NCBI GenBank assembly: GCA_046341775.1
Contig: JBKDQQ010000080.1
Span: forward strand, 34,232 to 98,231
DNA: 64,000 nt
Direction of reading: 5' to 3'
Origin: SXXH01 sp041165735
GTDB lineage: Bacteria > Planctomycetota > UBA1135 > GCA-002686595
Both the position numbers and the translations under genes were made by a program. The notes under the pieces were generated by a model. It saw only the letters and a program-made list of their open reading frames with translations. It searched no databases and had not been told where the DNA came from. Of the stretch, positions 25,521 through 36,034 are shown piece by piece. Each line of letters begins with the position of its first letter. The stretch's first letter is position 1.

Positions 25521-27797
25521 TCAGGAGACCTTGCCCAGCGCGACGAGCACCTTGTCCGGCGTGCACGGCAGGCTGCGGATGCGCGCTCCGCAGGCGTTGT
25601 GGATGGCGTTGGCGATGGCCGCGCCGCCGGGGACGATGGGCGCCTCCGACATGCCGATGGGCGCGCGTCGATCCTCGTCGTCGAGCACGACGGTCATCTT
25701 CGGGATCTCCAGGCTGTGCGGCAGCTTGTAGTCCTCGAAGCACGGATTGAGCTGGATGCCCAGAGCGGGATCGACGACGCGCTCCTCGAGGAGCGCGTAG
25801 CCTAGGGCCTGCACCATGCCGCCGTTGATCTGGCTGCGCGTGGCGGCGCGATTGAGGCACAGGCCCACGTCCTGCATGCACGCCATGTGCAGCACGCGCA
25901 CGCGCCCGGTCAGGGTGTCGACCTCGACCTTGGCCGCTTGCGCTCCGTGCACGCCGTTCGCCTGCAGGTGCGCCTGCCAGACGCCCTTGGCGCGCAAGCC
26001 CGCCTCCGGCAACGCGGCGCAGGCTTGCTTCCACGACAACTTGCGGCCGCCCGCGGCCGGTTGCACGTGCCCGTCGGCGAAGACGACCTCGCCCGGCTGG
26101 CACGCGAGCAGCGGAGCCAACACCTCGGCGAAGGCCTGTCGCGCGTTGTAGGCGGCGTGCTTGACGGCAGGGGCGAGACTGGCGGTCGTGACGCTGCCGC
26201 CGGAGCCGTTGGCGTTGCCGAGGCGCGTCGAGCCGATCTTCGCCACCACCGCCGACAGGGGCAGGCCGAGTTCCTCGGCGGGGATGGCCGCGACGTAAGT
26301 GCGCACGCCGGTGCCGAGGTCCTGGCTGCCGACGGCGGACACCACCGATCCATCGCGTTCGATGGCGATCTCCACCTCGCAGGCCGGCCCGCCGCCGCCG
26401 CCCCAGCGCGAGATGGCGAAACCGATGCCCACGCACAGTTCGTCCTTGGCCGAGCCGGGACGCGTGCGATGGGGATGCTCGAACCAGCCGATCTCGCGCG
26501 CCACGCGTTCGAGCTGGCGGTGCCAGACCTTGTCGTCGAGATTCGCCTTGCGCACCTCGACGAGGTCGAGTCCCGCGGCGTAGGCGAGCTCGTCGATCAG
26601 CGACTCGGTGGCGAAGCTCGCCTGCGGATGCCCGGGAGCGCGCATGGCCCGCGACGCGTCGAGGTTCGTGCGCACGCCGGAGATCTCGCTCCACGACTCG
26701 GCGCACTTGTAGATGTAGGGCAGGCCGGAAAGCGAACCGTCGCCCAACCCGCCGTGCTTGTGCGCGCGCGCCGCGAAGCCCACGAGCCTGCCCGCCGAGT
26801 CCATGCCGCCGGAGGCCTCGATGTGCGAGCCCGAGCGGTTGCCCGCCATGCGGAACTCGTCCTTGCGCGTCAGCATCAGGTGCACAGGGCGCTTCAGCGC
26901 CTTCGAGAGGCGCGCGGCCGCCTCGCCCTCGATGCCGAAGCCGAACTTGCTGCCGAAGCCGCCGCCCATGTGCTCGACGACGCCGACCACGTTGGCCTGC
27001 TTCAGGCCCAGCACCTTGGCCGCGTCGCCCGCGAAGCCGAAGGTGACCTGCGTGCTGCAGTACACGGTGGCCTCCTCGCCGCCGCGCCAATCGACCACGG
27101 CGCCGTGCGTCTCGAGGCAGGCGTGGTGCACGACCGGCACCGTGTAGGTCGCCGCGACCTTGAAGGGCGCGGCGTCGATGGCCGCGCGCGCCTTGGCCTC
27201 GTCGCCACGCACGGCGGGCTTGCCCTGGTTGCCGCGTCGGCCGACCTGCGGAGCATCAGGCTTCAGCGCGGACTCGCGGTCGAGCACCGCCGGGCGCGCC
27301 TCCCATTCGAACACGATGGCGCGCAGGCAATCCTCGGCGGCTTCGCTGGTCTCCGCCGCCACCGCGGCGATGGGTTGGCCCAGCCAGCGCGTCTCCTCCG
27401 CCTCGAGCACCTCGTGGGCGAGGTAGCCCTTGACGCCCTTGCAGGCGGCGAAGTCGAGGCGCGCGATCTTCAGCGCCGCGACGGGCGCGAGCAGGAGCCT
27501 CGCCCACGCCATGCCGGGCACGCGCACGTCGTGCGTGTACACGGCCCGTCCAGAAACCTTGACAGGTCCGTCGACGCGCTGGAGCTCCTTGTCGAGCACC
27601 TTGAGTGTTTCGCGCGGGCCCCATTCGGGCCCGCCGGCGTCCTCCACCTCGATCTCGACCTCCTGCTCGATGCCGTCGACGACCTTGGTGGTCTTGATCT
27701 TCTTCGTGCGCTTCGGCTTGGCGGCCTCGTCCTGCGCGGGAGCCAGCAGCGAGGCGTCCGGGTAGCCGGAGCCGGGGAAGGGCGGAAGGGCGCTCAC
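25521..27797 (-). CDS. Molybdopterin-binding (large) subunit of xanthine dehydrogenase/aldehyde oxidase family
   Basis: The 758-residue protein has the Ald_Xan_dh_C (RVDGPVKVSGRAVYTHDV) and Mo-binding domains, including VVGVVEHMGGGFGSKFGFG and GSQDLGTGVRTYVA. The catalytic Glu is near E718 in GMSEAPIVPGG, equal to the GxGE site of the family. It hydroxylates an aldehyde, purine or other aromatic substrate at the Mo cofactor. The first ~80 residues are unusual: a Lys-rich linker (KPKRTKKIKTTKVV) and an acidic segment precede the conserved part. GTG 27797 overlaps the 2Fe-2S gene's TGA as GTGA and has GGAGG upstream. No export signal is present, so it would be carried out by the Tat signal of its partner. 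Confidence 0.9.
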   Translation of the reverse strand: MSALPPFPGSGYPDASLLAPAQDEAAKPKRTKKIKTTKVVDGIEQEVEIEVEDAGGPEWGPRETLKVLDKELQRVDGPVKVSGRAVYTHDVRVPGMAWARLLLAPVAALKIARLDFAACKGVKGYLAHEVLEAEETRWLGQPIAAVAAETSEAAEDCLRAIVFEWEARPAVLDRESALKPDAPQVGRRGNQGKPAVRGDEAKARAAIDAAPFKVAATYTVPVVHHACLETHGAVVDWRGGEEATVYCSTQVTFGFAGDAAKVLGLKQANVVGVVEHMGGGFGSKFGFGIEGEAAARLSKALKRPVHLMLTRKDEFRMAGNRSGSHIEASGGMDSAGRLVGFAARAHKHGGLGDGSLSGLPYIYKCAESWSEISGVRTNLDASRAMRAPGHPQASFATESLIDELAYAAGLDLVEVRKANLDDKVWHRQLERVAREIGWFEHPHRTRPGSAKDELCVGIGFAISRWGGGGGPACEVEIAIERDGSVVSAVGSQDLGTGVRTYVAAIPAEELGLPLSAVVAKIGSTRLGNANGSGGSVTTASLAPAVKHAAYNARQAFAEVLAPLLACQPGEVVFADGHVQPAAGGRKLSWKQACAALPEAGLRAKGVWQAHLQANGVHGAQAAKVEVDTLTGRVRVLHMACMQDVGLCLNRAATRSQINGGMVQALGYALLEERVVDPALGIQLNPCFEDYKLPHSLEIPKMTVVLDDEDRRAPIGMSEAPIVPGGAAIANAIHNACGARIRSLPCTPDKVLVALGKVS

Positions 27798-28483
27798 TTC
27801 GAGCCTCCTTGGGCGACGGACAACGCGGCTTCGAAGACGTGAGGTTGCGTGCCGCAGCGGCACAAGTTGCCGGCGCAAGCGGCCTTGATGCGCTCGAGAT
27901 CCGCCTGCGGGTGGTTCTCGAGGCAATGCGTGATCGCCATGACGAAACCGGGCGTGCAGAAGCCGCACATCGAAGCGTCCTTCTCGCAGAAGGCCCGTTG
28001 CACGGCCGACAACTCGTCGCCCTTCTGCAGACCTTCGACGGTGCGCACCTCCTTGCCGCGCGCGTCGACGGCCAGTTGCAGGCAGCCGTACACGAGCTGG
28101 CCGCCGACGATCATGCTGCACGCGCCGCAGTTGCCGCGATCGCAGACGAGCTTGGCGCCGGTCAGCGGCGGATCGATCCGGTTGCGCAAGGCGTCGAGCA
28201 ACGTGGTGCGCGGCTCGACCTTGAGCTTGCGCCGCACGCCGTTGATCGAGAGCTCGATCTCGACTTCTCCCGCGAGCGTCTCGACAACGGGCGCGGCCGC
28301 CGACGCTCCGCCGTCCGATTGCCGTGCTCCGAGCACGACGGGGGCGACCAGCCCGGCCGCCGCCGCGCCGGCGGACGTGCGCATCAAGTCGCGGCGCGTG
28401 GGCGCGAAGCGCGCGCCTTGGCCCGGTTCCGTGGATGCGCTGTCGGTTGCGTCCCGTTCGGGACGCGCGTCATGGCCGCTCAT
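27794..28483 (-). CDS. 2Fe-2S (small) subunit with Tat signal, PaoA type
   Basis: The 229-residue protein has a twin-arginine signal (TRRDLMRTSAGAAAAGLV), then a plant-ferredoxin fold with CDRGNCGACSM and the [2Fe-2S]-binding domain CGFCTPGF...CRCGTQ. The Tat signal puts the whole complex in the periplasm, as for PaoABC of E. coli, because partners are exported as a folded complex. ATG 28483 opens the coding part; longer frames upstream lack sense. It is the first gene of a four-gene operon (small, large, FAD, Cys-rich), an order that differs from paoABC. Confidence 0.92.
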   Translation of the reverse strand: MSGHDARPERDATDSASTEPGQGARFAPTRRDLMRTSAGAAAAGLVAPVVLGARQSDGGASAAAPVVETLAGEVEIELSINGVRRKLKVEPRTTLLDALRNRIDPPLTGAKLVCDRGNCGACSMIVGGQLVYGCLQLAVDARGKEVRTVEGLQKGDELSAVQRAFCEKDASMCGFCTPGFVMAITHCLENHPQADLERIKAACAGNLCRCGTQPHVFEAALSVAQGGSK

Positions 28484-28847
28484 GCGGTGGGGATTCCTGG
28501 AGGGGGGAGCTGCTGGACCGCGCCTGCGAGGGCGCCAGAGGATCCTACGCAGCCCCCCCCGCGGCGGAGAAGGGGTCTGGCGCCCAGGCAAGCACCGAAA
28601 GGGGGCTTCGAACTGGTCGGTCAGGCCGACCGCGATACGGCGTCTGCCCCGCCCCCAGCACTGCCCGAGCCTGCCTCGTTCCCCCGACGATGGGTCCAGG
28701 GCGGGTTCGACACGCCCCCCGTCCATGCGTTAGACCTCTCACGACGGGACGCTCTCGTGAGCGGCCCAGCCCGCCCAACTACTGCCAAGCCGCGTTCCTC
28801 GTCGAGGCGACTGTCCCGCCCGCGCGACCGGACGCGCACCGGATGCC
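28484..28847. promoter_or_regulatory. Divergent regulatory region, molybdenum hydroxylase / PhnD importer
   Basis: No gene is supported in these 364 bases. It must carry promoters for both operons. A 7-bp perfect inverted repeat, CTCACGA at 28738-28744 and TCGTGAG at 28755-28761, lies about 90 bases before the PhnD start and could be an operator or leader hairpin. I found no Pho-box-like repeats. Confidence 0.35.
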
Positions 28848-29744
28848 GTGTCGCATCGCCCCTTCCTCCCGTGGTCCCTCGCGGGTGTCGGCCTCGTCGC
28901 CGCCGCCTTCCTCCTCGTCGCCTTCCGTTCCGTGGACGAGAAGCCGCCCCTGCGCTTCAGCGGCATCCCGAACCAGAACACGACCGAGCTGAACGAGAAG
29001 TACAAGCCCTTGGCCGAGCACTTGTCGAAGGAGCTCGGCGTCAAGGTCGAGTACGTGCCTTCGGTCGACTACAACGCCTCGGTCGACGCCTTCAAGAACG
29101 GCGACGTGCAGCTGTGCTGGTTCGGCGGCTACACAGGCGTCCAGGCGCGCGAAGCCGTCAAGGGCGCCAAGGCGATCGCCTGCGGCAAGCGCGACACGGC
29201 CTTCAAGAGCTACTTCATCGCGCACAAGGACGCCGGGCTCTCCAAGTCCACGGAGTTCCCCATGGCGATGAAGGGTCGCACCTTCACCTTCGGCTCGGCG
29301 CAGTCCACCTCGGGACGGCTGATGCCCGAGTACCACATCAAGAAGCACGCGAAGCTCTCCCCCAAGGAGTTCTTCGGCGCGGAACCCAACTACTCCGGCT
29401 CCCACGACAAGACGATCGAGCTGGTCGCGGCCAAGGCCTTCGAGTTCGGCGTGGTGGACTACACCGTCTACGAGAAGCGCGTGGCCGAGAAGAAGATCGA
29501 TCCCGCCCAGGTCGTCGTCGTGTGGGAGACGCCGCCGTACGCCGACTACAACTTCACCGCGCACCCGTTGCTCGACGAACGGCACGGCCGGGGCTTCACC
29601 GACAAGCTGCAGAAGGCGCTGGTCGCGATCTCGGACGAGAAGCTGCTGGCGCCCCTCGACCGCAAGGACGGGCTGATCGCCTGCGACGACAAGTTGTTCG
29701 AGGACTTGAAGAAGACCGCCAAGGAGATCGGGCTCCTGCGCTGA
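28848..29744 (+). CDS. phnD: PhnD/TauT-type substrate-binding protein
   Basis: The 298-residue protein has an N-terminal signal or anchor (PWSLAGVGLVAAAFLLVAF). Its mature domain is of the phosphonate/phosphite/phosphate binding class: LRFSGIPNQNTTELNEKYKP, VEYVPSVDYNASVDAFKNGD, VQLCWFGGYTG and FTFGSAQSTSGRL (the oxyanion-binding S-T/S-S turn). There is no lipobox Cys. The start is GTG at 28848. It delivers substrate to the PhnC/E genes that follow after a 13-base gap. There is no C-P lyase or phosphonatase in the window, so the substrate could be a phosphonate, phosphite or another oxyanion. Confidence 0.85.
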   Translation: MSHRPFLPWSLAGVGLVAAAFLLVAFRSVDEKPPLRFSGIPNQNTTELNEKYKPLAEHLSKELGVKVEYVPSVDYNASVDAFKNGDVQLCWFGGYTGVQAREAVKGAKAIACGKRDTAFKSYFIAHKDAGLSKSTEFPMAMKGRTFTFGSAQSTSGRLMPEYHIKKHAKLSPKEFFGAEPNYSGSHDKTIELVAAKAFEFGVVDYTVYEKRVAEKKIDPAQVVVVWETPPYADYNFTAHPLLDERHGRGFTDKLQKALVAISDEKLLAPLDRKDGLIACDDKLFEDLKKTAKEIGLLR

Positions 29745-29757
29745 GCCCGGCGCCACC

Positions 29758-30546
29758 TTGTCCGGTTGCACCTTCGAGTTGCGCGACGCGACCCTGTCCC
29801 ATCCCGGGACGGTCGCGCTCGCGGGCGCCAGGCTCCGCATCGGCGCCGGCGAGCGCGTCGCGCTCGTCGGACCATCCGGCGCCGGCAAGACCAGCTTGCT
29901 GCGCCTGCTGGGCGCGGCGGCGCGCGCCACCAGCGGCTCCGTGCTGGTCGACGGCCGCGACCTCGCCAGCCTCGATCCCGCGGAGTTGCGCGGCGTGCGC
30001 GCGCGCCTGGGATTCGTGCACCAGGACCACGCGCTGGTGCCGAACCTGCGCGCCATCTCCAACGCGTTGCTGGGGCGCGTGGGCTCCCAAGGCCTCTTCG
30101 CCTCGCTCAAGAGCGTCTGGTGGCCCTCGCGCGCCGAGGAAGAAGCCGTGCACGCGCTCTTCGTGCGGGTTGGCATCGGCGACAGGCTGTACCAACGGGT
30201 GGACTCGCTGTCGGGCGGCGAGCGCCAACGCGTGGCCATCGCGCGGGCCTTGCACCAGTCCCCCGGCGCGCTCTTGTGCGACGAACCCGTGGCCTCCGTC
30301 GATCCGGCGCGGGCGCGGGACACCTTGTCCTTGCTTCGCTCCCTGTCGCAGGAGCGCGGCCTGACTCTCGTCGCGTCGCTGCACGACCTCGCGTTGGCCA
30401 AGGAGCACTTCGACCGCCTCGTGGGCCTGCGGCGCGGCCGCATCGTCTTCGACGTCGCGGTCGGCGCGGTGCGGGAGGCCGACTTGGCCGCCCTCTACGA
30501 CTTGGACTTCGACGAAAGGTCCGACCTTGCCTCCGTCGGCGCTTGA
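29758..30546 (+). CDS. phnC: PhnC-type ABC importer ATP-binding protein
   Basis: The 262-residue ATPase has Walker A GPSGAGKT (38-45), signature LSGGERQRVAIAR, Walker B ALLCDEPVASVD and the D-loop/switch His in ASLHDLALAKEHFD. Length and the Q-loop region LGFVHQDHALVPNLR match PhnC. The start is TTG 29758; no ATG is available before the strongly conserved first strand. The 3' end overlaps the first permease gene by 20 bases. It powers uptake of the PhnD ligand. Confidence 0.88.
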   Translation: MSGCTFELRDATLSHPGTVALAGARLRIGAGERVALVGPSGAGKTSLLRLLGAAARATSGSVLVDGRDLASLDPAELRGVRARLGFVHQDHALVPNLRAISNALLGRVGSQGLFASLKSVWWPSRAEEEAVHALFVRVGIGDRLYQRVDSLSGGERQRVAIARALHQSPGALLCDEPVASVDPARARDTLSLLRSLSQERGLTLVASLHDLALAKEHFDRLVGLRRGRIVFDVAVGAVREADLAALYDLDFDERSDLASVGA

Positions 30547-31411
30547 CGGACGCCGAGGCCGACCGGGCGCGCGGGCCGCCATGGCGGTGCTGCTCGTCCT
30601 GCTGGGCCTCGCCGCGGCGGTGGCGCTCGATCTGTCGCCCGCCGGCCTTGCCCCCAAGGAGGGCGGGCTGCGGTTGCTGGGCGAGTTCATGTCGCACGCG
30701 CTCTCGCCCGCGCTCGACTACGAATCCACGCCCCCCGACGGCGCTCCGCCGATCATCGCGAAGGCCTTGGAGGCCGCGCGCAGGACGGTCGTGTTCGCCG
30801 CCGCGGGCATGAGCCTCGCCTTGGTCGTGGGCCTCGTGCTCGGGTACTTCGCCTCCTCCGCCTGGTGGTCCGAGGACCTCGTCGGAGGCCGGACCGGCGC
30901 GACCCGCGGCCTGCGGCGCCTCGTCGGCCCGGCGCTGTGGACCACGGCGCGCGCCCTCGTCGTCGCCCTGCGCAGCGTGCATGAACTCCTGTGGGCCGTG
31001 TTGTTCCTCGCCGCCCTGGGCCTGGACAGCGCCACGGCGGTGCTCGCCATCGCGTTGCCGTACGGCGGAACGCTGGCCAAGGTCTTCGGCGAGCTGGTGG
31101 ACGAGGCGCCGCGCGACGCCTCGCATGCGTTGCGCCAACTGGGAGCGCGCGGCGCGCAGACCTTCCTGCTGGGCCTCGTGCCGCGCGCGTTGCCGGACAT
31201 GTGCGCCTACGCGTTCTATCGCTTCGAATGCGCCATCCGCAGCTCGGCCGTGCTCGGCTTCTTCGGCTTCGAGACGCTGGGCTACTCCATCAAGCAGAGC
31301 TTCGAGAACCTGCACTACGGCGAGGTGTGGCTGTACTTGTGGACCTTGTTCGCCCTGGTCGCGGCGGTCGAGCTGTGGAGCGCGAAGGTCCGCCGGAGGT
31401 TCGTCGCGTGA
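30527..31411 (+). CDS. phnE: PhnE-type ABC permease, first
   Basis: The 294-residue permease has about six transmembrane helices and the cytoplasmic EAA loop ELVDEAPRDASHALRQLGA. The start is TTG 30527, with GAAAGG nine bases upstream; ATG 30581 is an alternative that would drop 18 residues before TM1. It forms a heterodimer with the next permease. The stop overlaps that gene as GTGA. Confidence 0.85.
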   Translation: MPPSALDGRRGRPGARAAMAVLLVLLGLAAAVALDLSPAGLAPKEGGLRLLGEFMSHALSPALDYESTPPDGAPPIIAKALEAARRTVVFAAAGMSLALVVGLVLGYFASSAWWSEDLVGGRTGATRGLRRLVGPALWTTARALVVALRSVHELLWAVLFLAALGLDSATAVLAIALPYGGTLAKVFGELVDEAPRDASHALRQLGARGAQTFLLGLVPRALPDMCAYAFYRFECAIRSSAVLGFFGFETLGYSIKQSFENLHYGEVWLYLWTLFALVAAVELWSAKVRRRFVA

Positions 31412-32304
31412 GGACGCTGGACGACCTGCGGCGCGACAAGCCCCGCGACATGGGCGTGCGCGCGACGATCGCGATCCTCGTCGCGCTCGTCGTCTACGCC
31501 TGGACCTGCGGCGACCTCGCGTTCTCCGACTTCGACCTCGAGCGGCGGCTGGCGAACCTCGAGCGCTTCCTGCACGTCGAGCTCGCTCCCTTCCCCTTGC
31601 GCGAGGGCGACCACGGGCTCGGGGCGCACCTCGCGTGGGCGCGGGACCTCGCCCTGCGCCACGGGCTGGAGGGCGCCTGGCGCACGCTGTGCCTCGCCAC
31701 CGCGGCCATCGTGCTCGCCGCGGTCCTCGCCTGGGTCCTCTCGTGGTTCGCGGCGTCCACCATGGCCGCCGCTCGTCCCTTCCAGGACGCCTTCGGCCGC
31801 GGCGAGCGCCTTTGGTGGCTGCTGCGCGCGCCGGCGCGCTTCGGCTTCGTCTTCCTGCGCGCCATCCCCGAGTACGTGTGGGCCTTCCTCCTGCTCGCCA
31901 CCCTCGGGCCGGGTGCCTGGCCCGTCGTGCTGGCGCTCGCCATCCACAACGCCGGCATCCTGGGGCGGTTGACCGCGGAGACGCTGGAGAACCTGCCGCC
32001 GCGACCGCTGCAGGCCGCGCGTGGCCTGGGCGCGTCGCGCATCCAACTTGCGTTGCTGGTCGCCACGCCGGCCTCGTTCTCGCGCTTCTTGCTGTACGTG
32101 TTCTACCGCTTCGAGACCTGCGTGCGCGAAGCGACCGTGCTTGGGATGCTGGGCGTGGTCTCGCTCGGCTATTGGATCGAGGACGCGCGCACGAAGCAGT
32201 ACTACGACGAGATGGCGTTCTACTTGCTCTTCGGATGTGCGCTGGTGCTCGTCGTCGACCTGCTCTCGGCGTTGGCGCGCAGGATCGTGCGGCGGCAAGG
32301 CTGA
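31408..32304 (+). CDS. phnE: PhnE-type ABC permease, second
   Basis: The 298-residue permease has helices at ~18-36, ~95-120 and beyond, and the EAA loop AETLENLPPRPLQAARGLGA. GTG 31408 overlaps the previous stop and has GGAGG eight bases before it. It is clearly similar in layout to the first permease, including the ending YRFETCVREATVLGMLG versus YRFECAIRSSAVLGFFG. That indicates an old duplication. Phosphonate importers with two PhnE genes are known. It completes the D-C-E-E importer. Confidence 0.87.
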   Translation: MRTLDDLRRDKPRDMGVRATIAILVALVVYAWTCGDLAFSDFDLERRLANLERFLHVELAPFPLREGDHGLGAHLAWARDLALRHGLEGAWRTLCLATAAIVLAAVLAWVLSWFAASTMAAARPFQDAFGRGERLWWLLRAPARFGFVFLRAIPEYVWAFLLLATLGPGAWPVVLALAIHNAGILGRLTAETLENLPPRPLQAARGLGASRIQLALLVATPASFSRFLLYVFYRFETCVREATVLGMLGVVSLGYWIEDARTKQYYDEMAFYLLFGCALVLVVDLLSALARRIVRRQG

Positions 32305-32376
32305 GGTCTCCTCCATGCCGCGCGGAATCCGGCGCGCGACGAGATCCACGGCGTCCGAGCGCGTATCCTCCCTCCC

Positions 32377-33312
32377 ATGGGCCTCGTCCGCCTCGAAGCC
32401 GTCCAGAAGACCTACCCGCGCGGCAAGGTGCGCGCGTTGGATGGGCTGTCGGTCGAGCTGCCGCTCGGACCGGTCGGGTTGCTGGGGCCCAACGGCGCGG
32501 GCAAGACCACCCTGCTGAAGATCCTGCTCGGCTTGCTGGCCCCGGACTCCGGACAGGTCGAGGTCGCCGGCCACAGTCCCTCGACGCGCGAGGGCCAACT
32601 GCGCCTCAGGCAACTGGTCGGCTACATGCCGGAGAGCGATTGCCTGATCCCCGGGCAGACCGGCGTCGAGACGATGGTGCTGCTGGCGCGCTTGTCGGGC
32701 TTGTCGGAGAAGGACGCGCTTTCGCGCACGCACGAGGTGCTCGACTACGTCGGCCTCGAGGAAGCCCGCTACCGCCCGGTCGAGGGTTGGTCCACCGGCA
32801 TGAAGCAACGCCTGAAGCTGGCGCAAGCGCTCGTGCACGACCCGGAGCTGGTGCTCCTCGACGAACCGACGAACGGACTCGATCCCGCGGGCCGCAGGCA
32901 CATGCTCGAACTCGTCGCCGACCTCGGCCGCGTGCGCAAGAAGAGCCTGCTCGTGTGCACCCACCTGCTCGCCGACATCGAACGCACCTGCGACCACGTG
33001 ATCGTGCTGTCGAAGGGCCGCGTGCTCAGTTCCGCGCCCACGGCTTCGATGGTCGGCGAAGACAGGCGCCGCGTGCGCGTCTCGGTGCGCGGGGATGCGC
33101 AGGCGTTCGCGCGCCTGCTCGAACGGCGCGGCCACGAATGCCGGTTGCTGGAGGATGGCCGGCTCGATGTGCGCTTGCCGGTCGACGACGCGGACCTCGT
33201 GTTCGAGGCCGCGCGCGAATCCGGCGCGATCCTGCTGGGCGTCGAGCCCATGCGCGGCAGCCTCGAACGCACCTTCCTCGAGGCCTTGGCGACGCAGGAG
33301 GCGCGGACATGA
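32377..33312 (+). CDS. ABC-2 exporter ATP-binding protein A
   Basis: The 311-residue ATPase has Walker A GPNGAGKT (37-44), signature WSTGMKQRLKLAQAL, Walker B LVLLDEPTNGLDPAG and the switch HLLADIERTCDHVI. A ~80-residue C-terminal domain (VRVSVRGDAQAFARLLERR...) follows the CcmA/NatA type. It pairs with the permease that starts inside its stop codon (ATGA). It is the first of four coupled exporter genes. Substrate unknown. Confidence 0.85.
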   Translation: MGLVRLEAVQKTYPRGKVRALDGLSVELPLGPVGLLGPNGAGKTTLLKILLGLLAPDSGQVEVAGHSPSTREGQLRLRQLVGYMPESDCLIPGQTGVETMVLLARLSGLSEKDALSRTHEVLDYVGLEEARYRPVEGWSTGMKQRLKLAQALVHDPELVLLDEPTNGLDPAGRRHMLELVADLGRVRKKSLLVCTHLLADIERTCDHVIVLSKGRVLSSAPTASMVGEDRRRVRVSVRGDAQAFARLLERRGHECRLLEDGRLDVRLPVDDADLVFEAARESGAILLGVEPMRGSLERTFLEALATQEART

Positions 33313-34285
33313 ACGCCGACATGCGCTTGGATCCGGCATCGGACGCGAGCGGCGGGCGGGCTCGCGCCGAGATGCACGGCGGAGCTTGGCGGCCGTGGAG
33401 CGGCGAACGCCGGCCCGCGCGATTCAGGGCCGCGCCCATCGTCCGCGCCGGGTTGCGCATCGCGCTGAGGAAGAAACTGCCGCTCGTGCTGCTCTTCCTG
33501 CCGCCCGTCGTGGCGACCATCATCTTCAGCTTCGTGGTCTACACGGTGGCCGCGCTGGCGCAGGGCATGGCGCCGGCGGGACTGGGCCCGGCGGGCGGCG
33601 CCATGGGCCAGGCGCTCGGCGGCCCGGGCGGGGCGGGCGACTTCGTCAAGCAACTCGTGCGCGTGCGCGAGATGATCGTCGGCTTCCACCTCTCGACCGA
33701 CTTCTTCTCGGTGCTGTTGATGGCGTGGTTCGGCGCGGGGCTGCTCGCCGAGGACAAGAAGAGCGGCGCGCACCTGCTCTACTTCGCGCGCCCCTTGACG
33801 CGCGGCGACTACCTCCTCGGCAAGTTCTGCATCGTGGCCTTGTTCGGCGTGCTCGGGTCGATCCTGCCGGGGCTGGTCATCATCGCCGTGGCGGTGGCCG
33901 CGAGCCCCGATTGGAGCTTCCTCCAGCAGGAGGGTTCCGTGGTGTGGAAGACCTTCCTGTTCGGCGGCGCGTGGACGATCGTGGTCTCGTCCCTGGTCCT
34001 CGCGGTCTCCTCGCTCGCGACGCGCAAGAGCTACGCCCTCGCCGGGGTCTTCGCGTGGTTCATGTTCAGCGGAGCCATCGCCCTGCTCCTGTCGCGGCTG
34101 CTGAAGGATCGCGACTGGTTGGCCTTGTCCCCGGTCCAATGCGGCGTGCGCATCGCCACGGACCTTTTCGACATGCGCTTGGGCGTGCGCGACTGGAACA
34201 CGCCCCTCGCGTGGACGGCGTGGGGACTGCTCGTCGTCCTTTCGTGGACCATCATCTGGTGGCGCACGCGCCGGCTGGAGGTCGT

Positions 34286-34289
<4 letters not shown>
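33309..34289 (+). CDS. ABC-2 type permease A
   Basis: The 326-residue membrane protein has a ~50-residue basic cytoplasmic start, then six helices (first PLVLLFLPPVVATIIFSFVV; later FGVLGSILPGLVIIAVAVAA). A Gly/Ala-rich loop (GPAGGAMGQALGGPGGAG) precedes TM2. DKKSGAHLLYFARPLTRGDYLLGKF is the conserved cytoplasmic loop of NosY/ABC-2 transporters. It couples with ATPase A upstream and ATPase B downstream by four-base overlaps. Confidence 0.82.
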
Positions 34290-35226
<937 letters not shown>

Positions 35227-35230
<4 letters not shown>

Positions 35231-36012
35231 CGACGAACCTGTGGAGCGCGAGCGTCCTGATCGCGACGACCCAGCTGTCCTTGCTGTCCCGCTCGCGTCG
35301 CGCGTGGGCCGCCGCGGGACTGCTGCTCCTGCCCGCCCTGATCGCATGGCTGGTGGCGGCGGCCAACGCCAAGGTGACGCCGTCGGGACTCTCGACCATG
35401 CTCGGCTGGTACGCGCTGCTGGGCGTGTCGGTCCCTCTGGCCTCGCTCTTGCTCGGGGTGGCGGTGATCGCCGAGGAGGTCGAGGACAGGACGATCACCT
35501 ACCTGTTGCTCCGGCCCATCCCGCGCGCGGCCTTGCTCTTCGGCAGGCTCCTGCCGGCCGTGGCGTGGTTGTGGGCCTTCAGCGCCGTGGGCACCGCATT
35601 GCTCGTCGCGGCGGCCTCCACCGCGCGCGGGTCCGACGCCGGCGTGTCCGACGGGGTACGCTTGCCCTTGCTGCTCGCCGCTTGCGCGGGAGTCGCGGCC
35701 TACACCGCCTTGCACGCGGCCCTGGGCGTATGGGTCAAGCACGCCATGATCGTCGGACTGGCGTACTCCTTCGCGATCGAGGGGTTCCTGTCGAACCTGC
35801 CTGGCCGCAACCAGTTGTTGACCATCCAGCACCACCTGCGCAGCCTCGTCGCCGGCACGGGCGACGACGCGTGGCAGCGCATCGACGGCTTCGGCGCGAT
35901 GGAGTGGAACCCGCTGTCGGATTCGGCGGTCGTGCTCGCGATGGTCGCCCTCGTGGCCTGCCTCGCCGGCGCGTGGCGCCTCGCGCGCCGCCAGTTCGAG
36001 CTCCCCGCCTAG
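35227..36012 (+). CDS. ABC-2 type permease B
   Basis: The 261-residue membrane protein has six helices, with EEVEDRTITYLLLRPIPRAALLFGR as the cytoplasmic loop characteristic of the family. The GTG at 35227 overlaps the ATPase B stop. It ends the exporter block, and the DUF1579 lipoprotein gene converges on it with only 22 bases between stops, leaving no room for a classical terminator. Confidence 0.83.
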
Positions 36013-36034
36013 CGAGGCGCGCGTCGCGGCCCCG

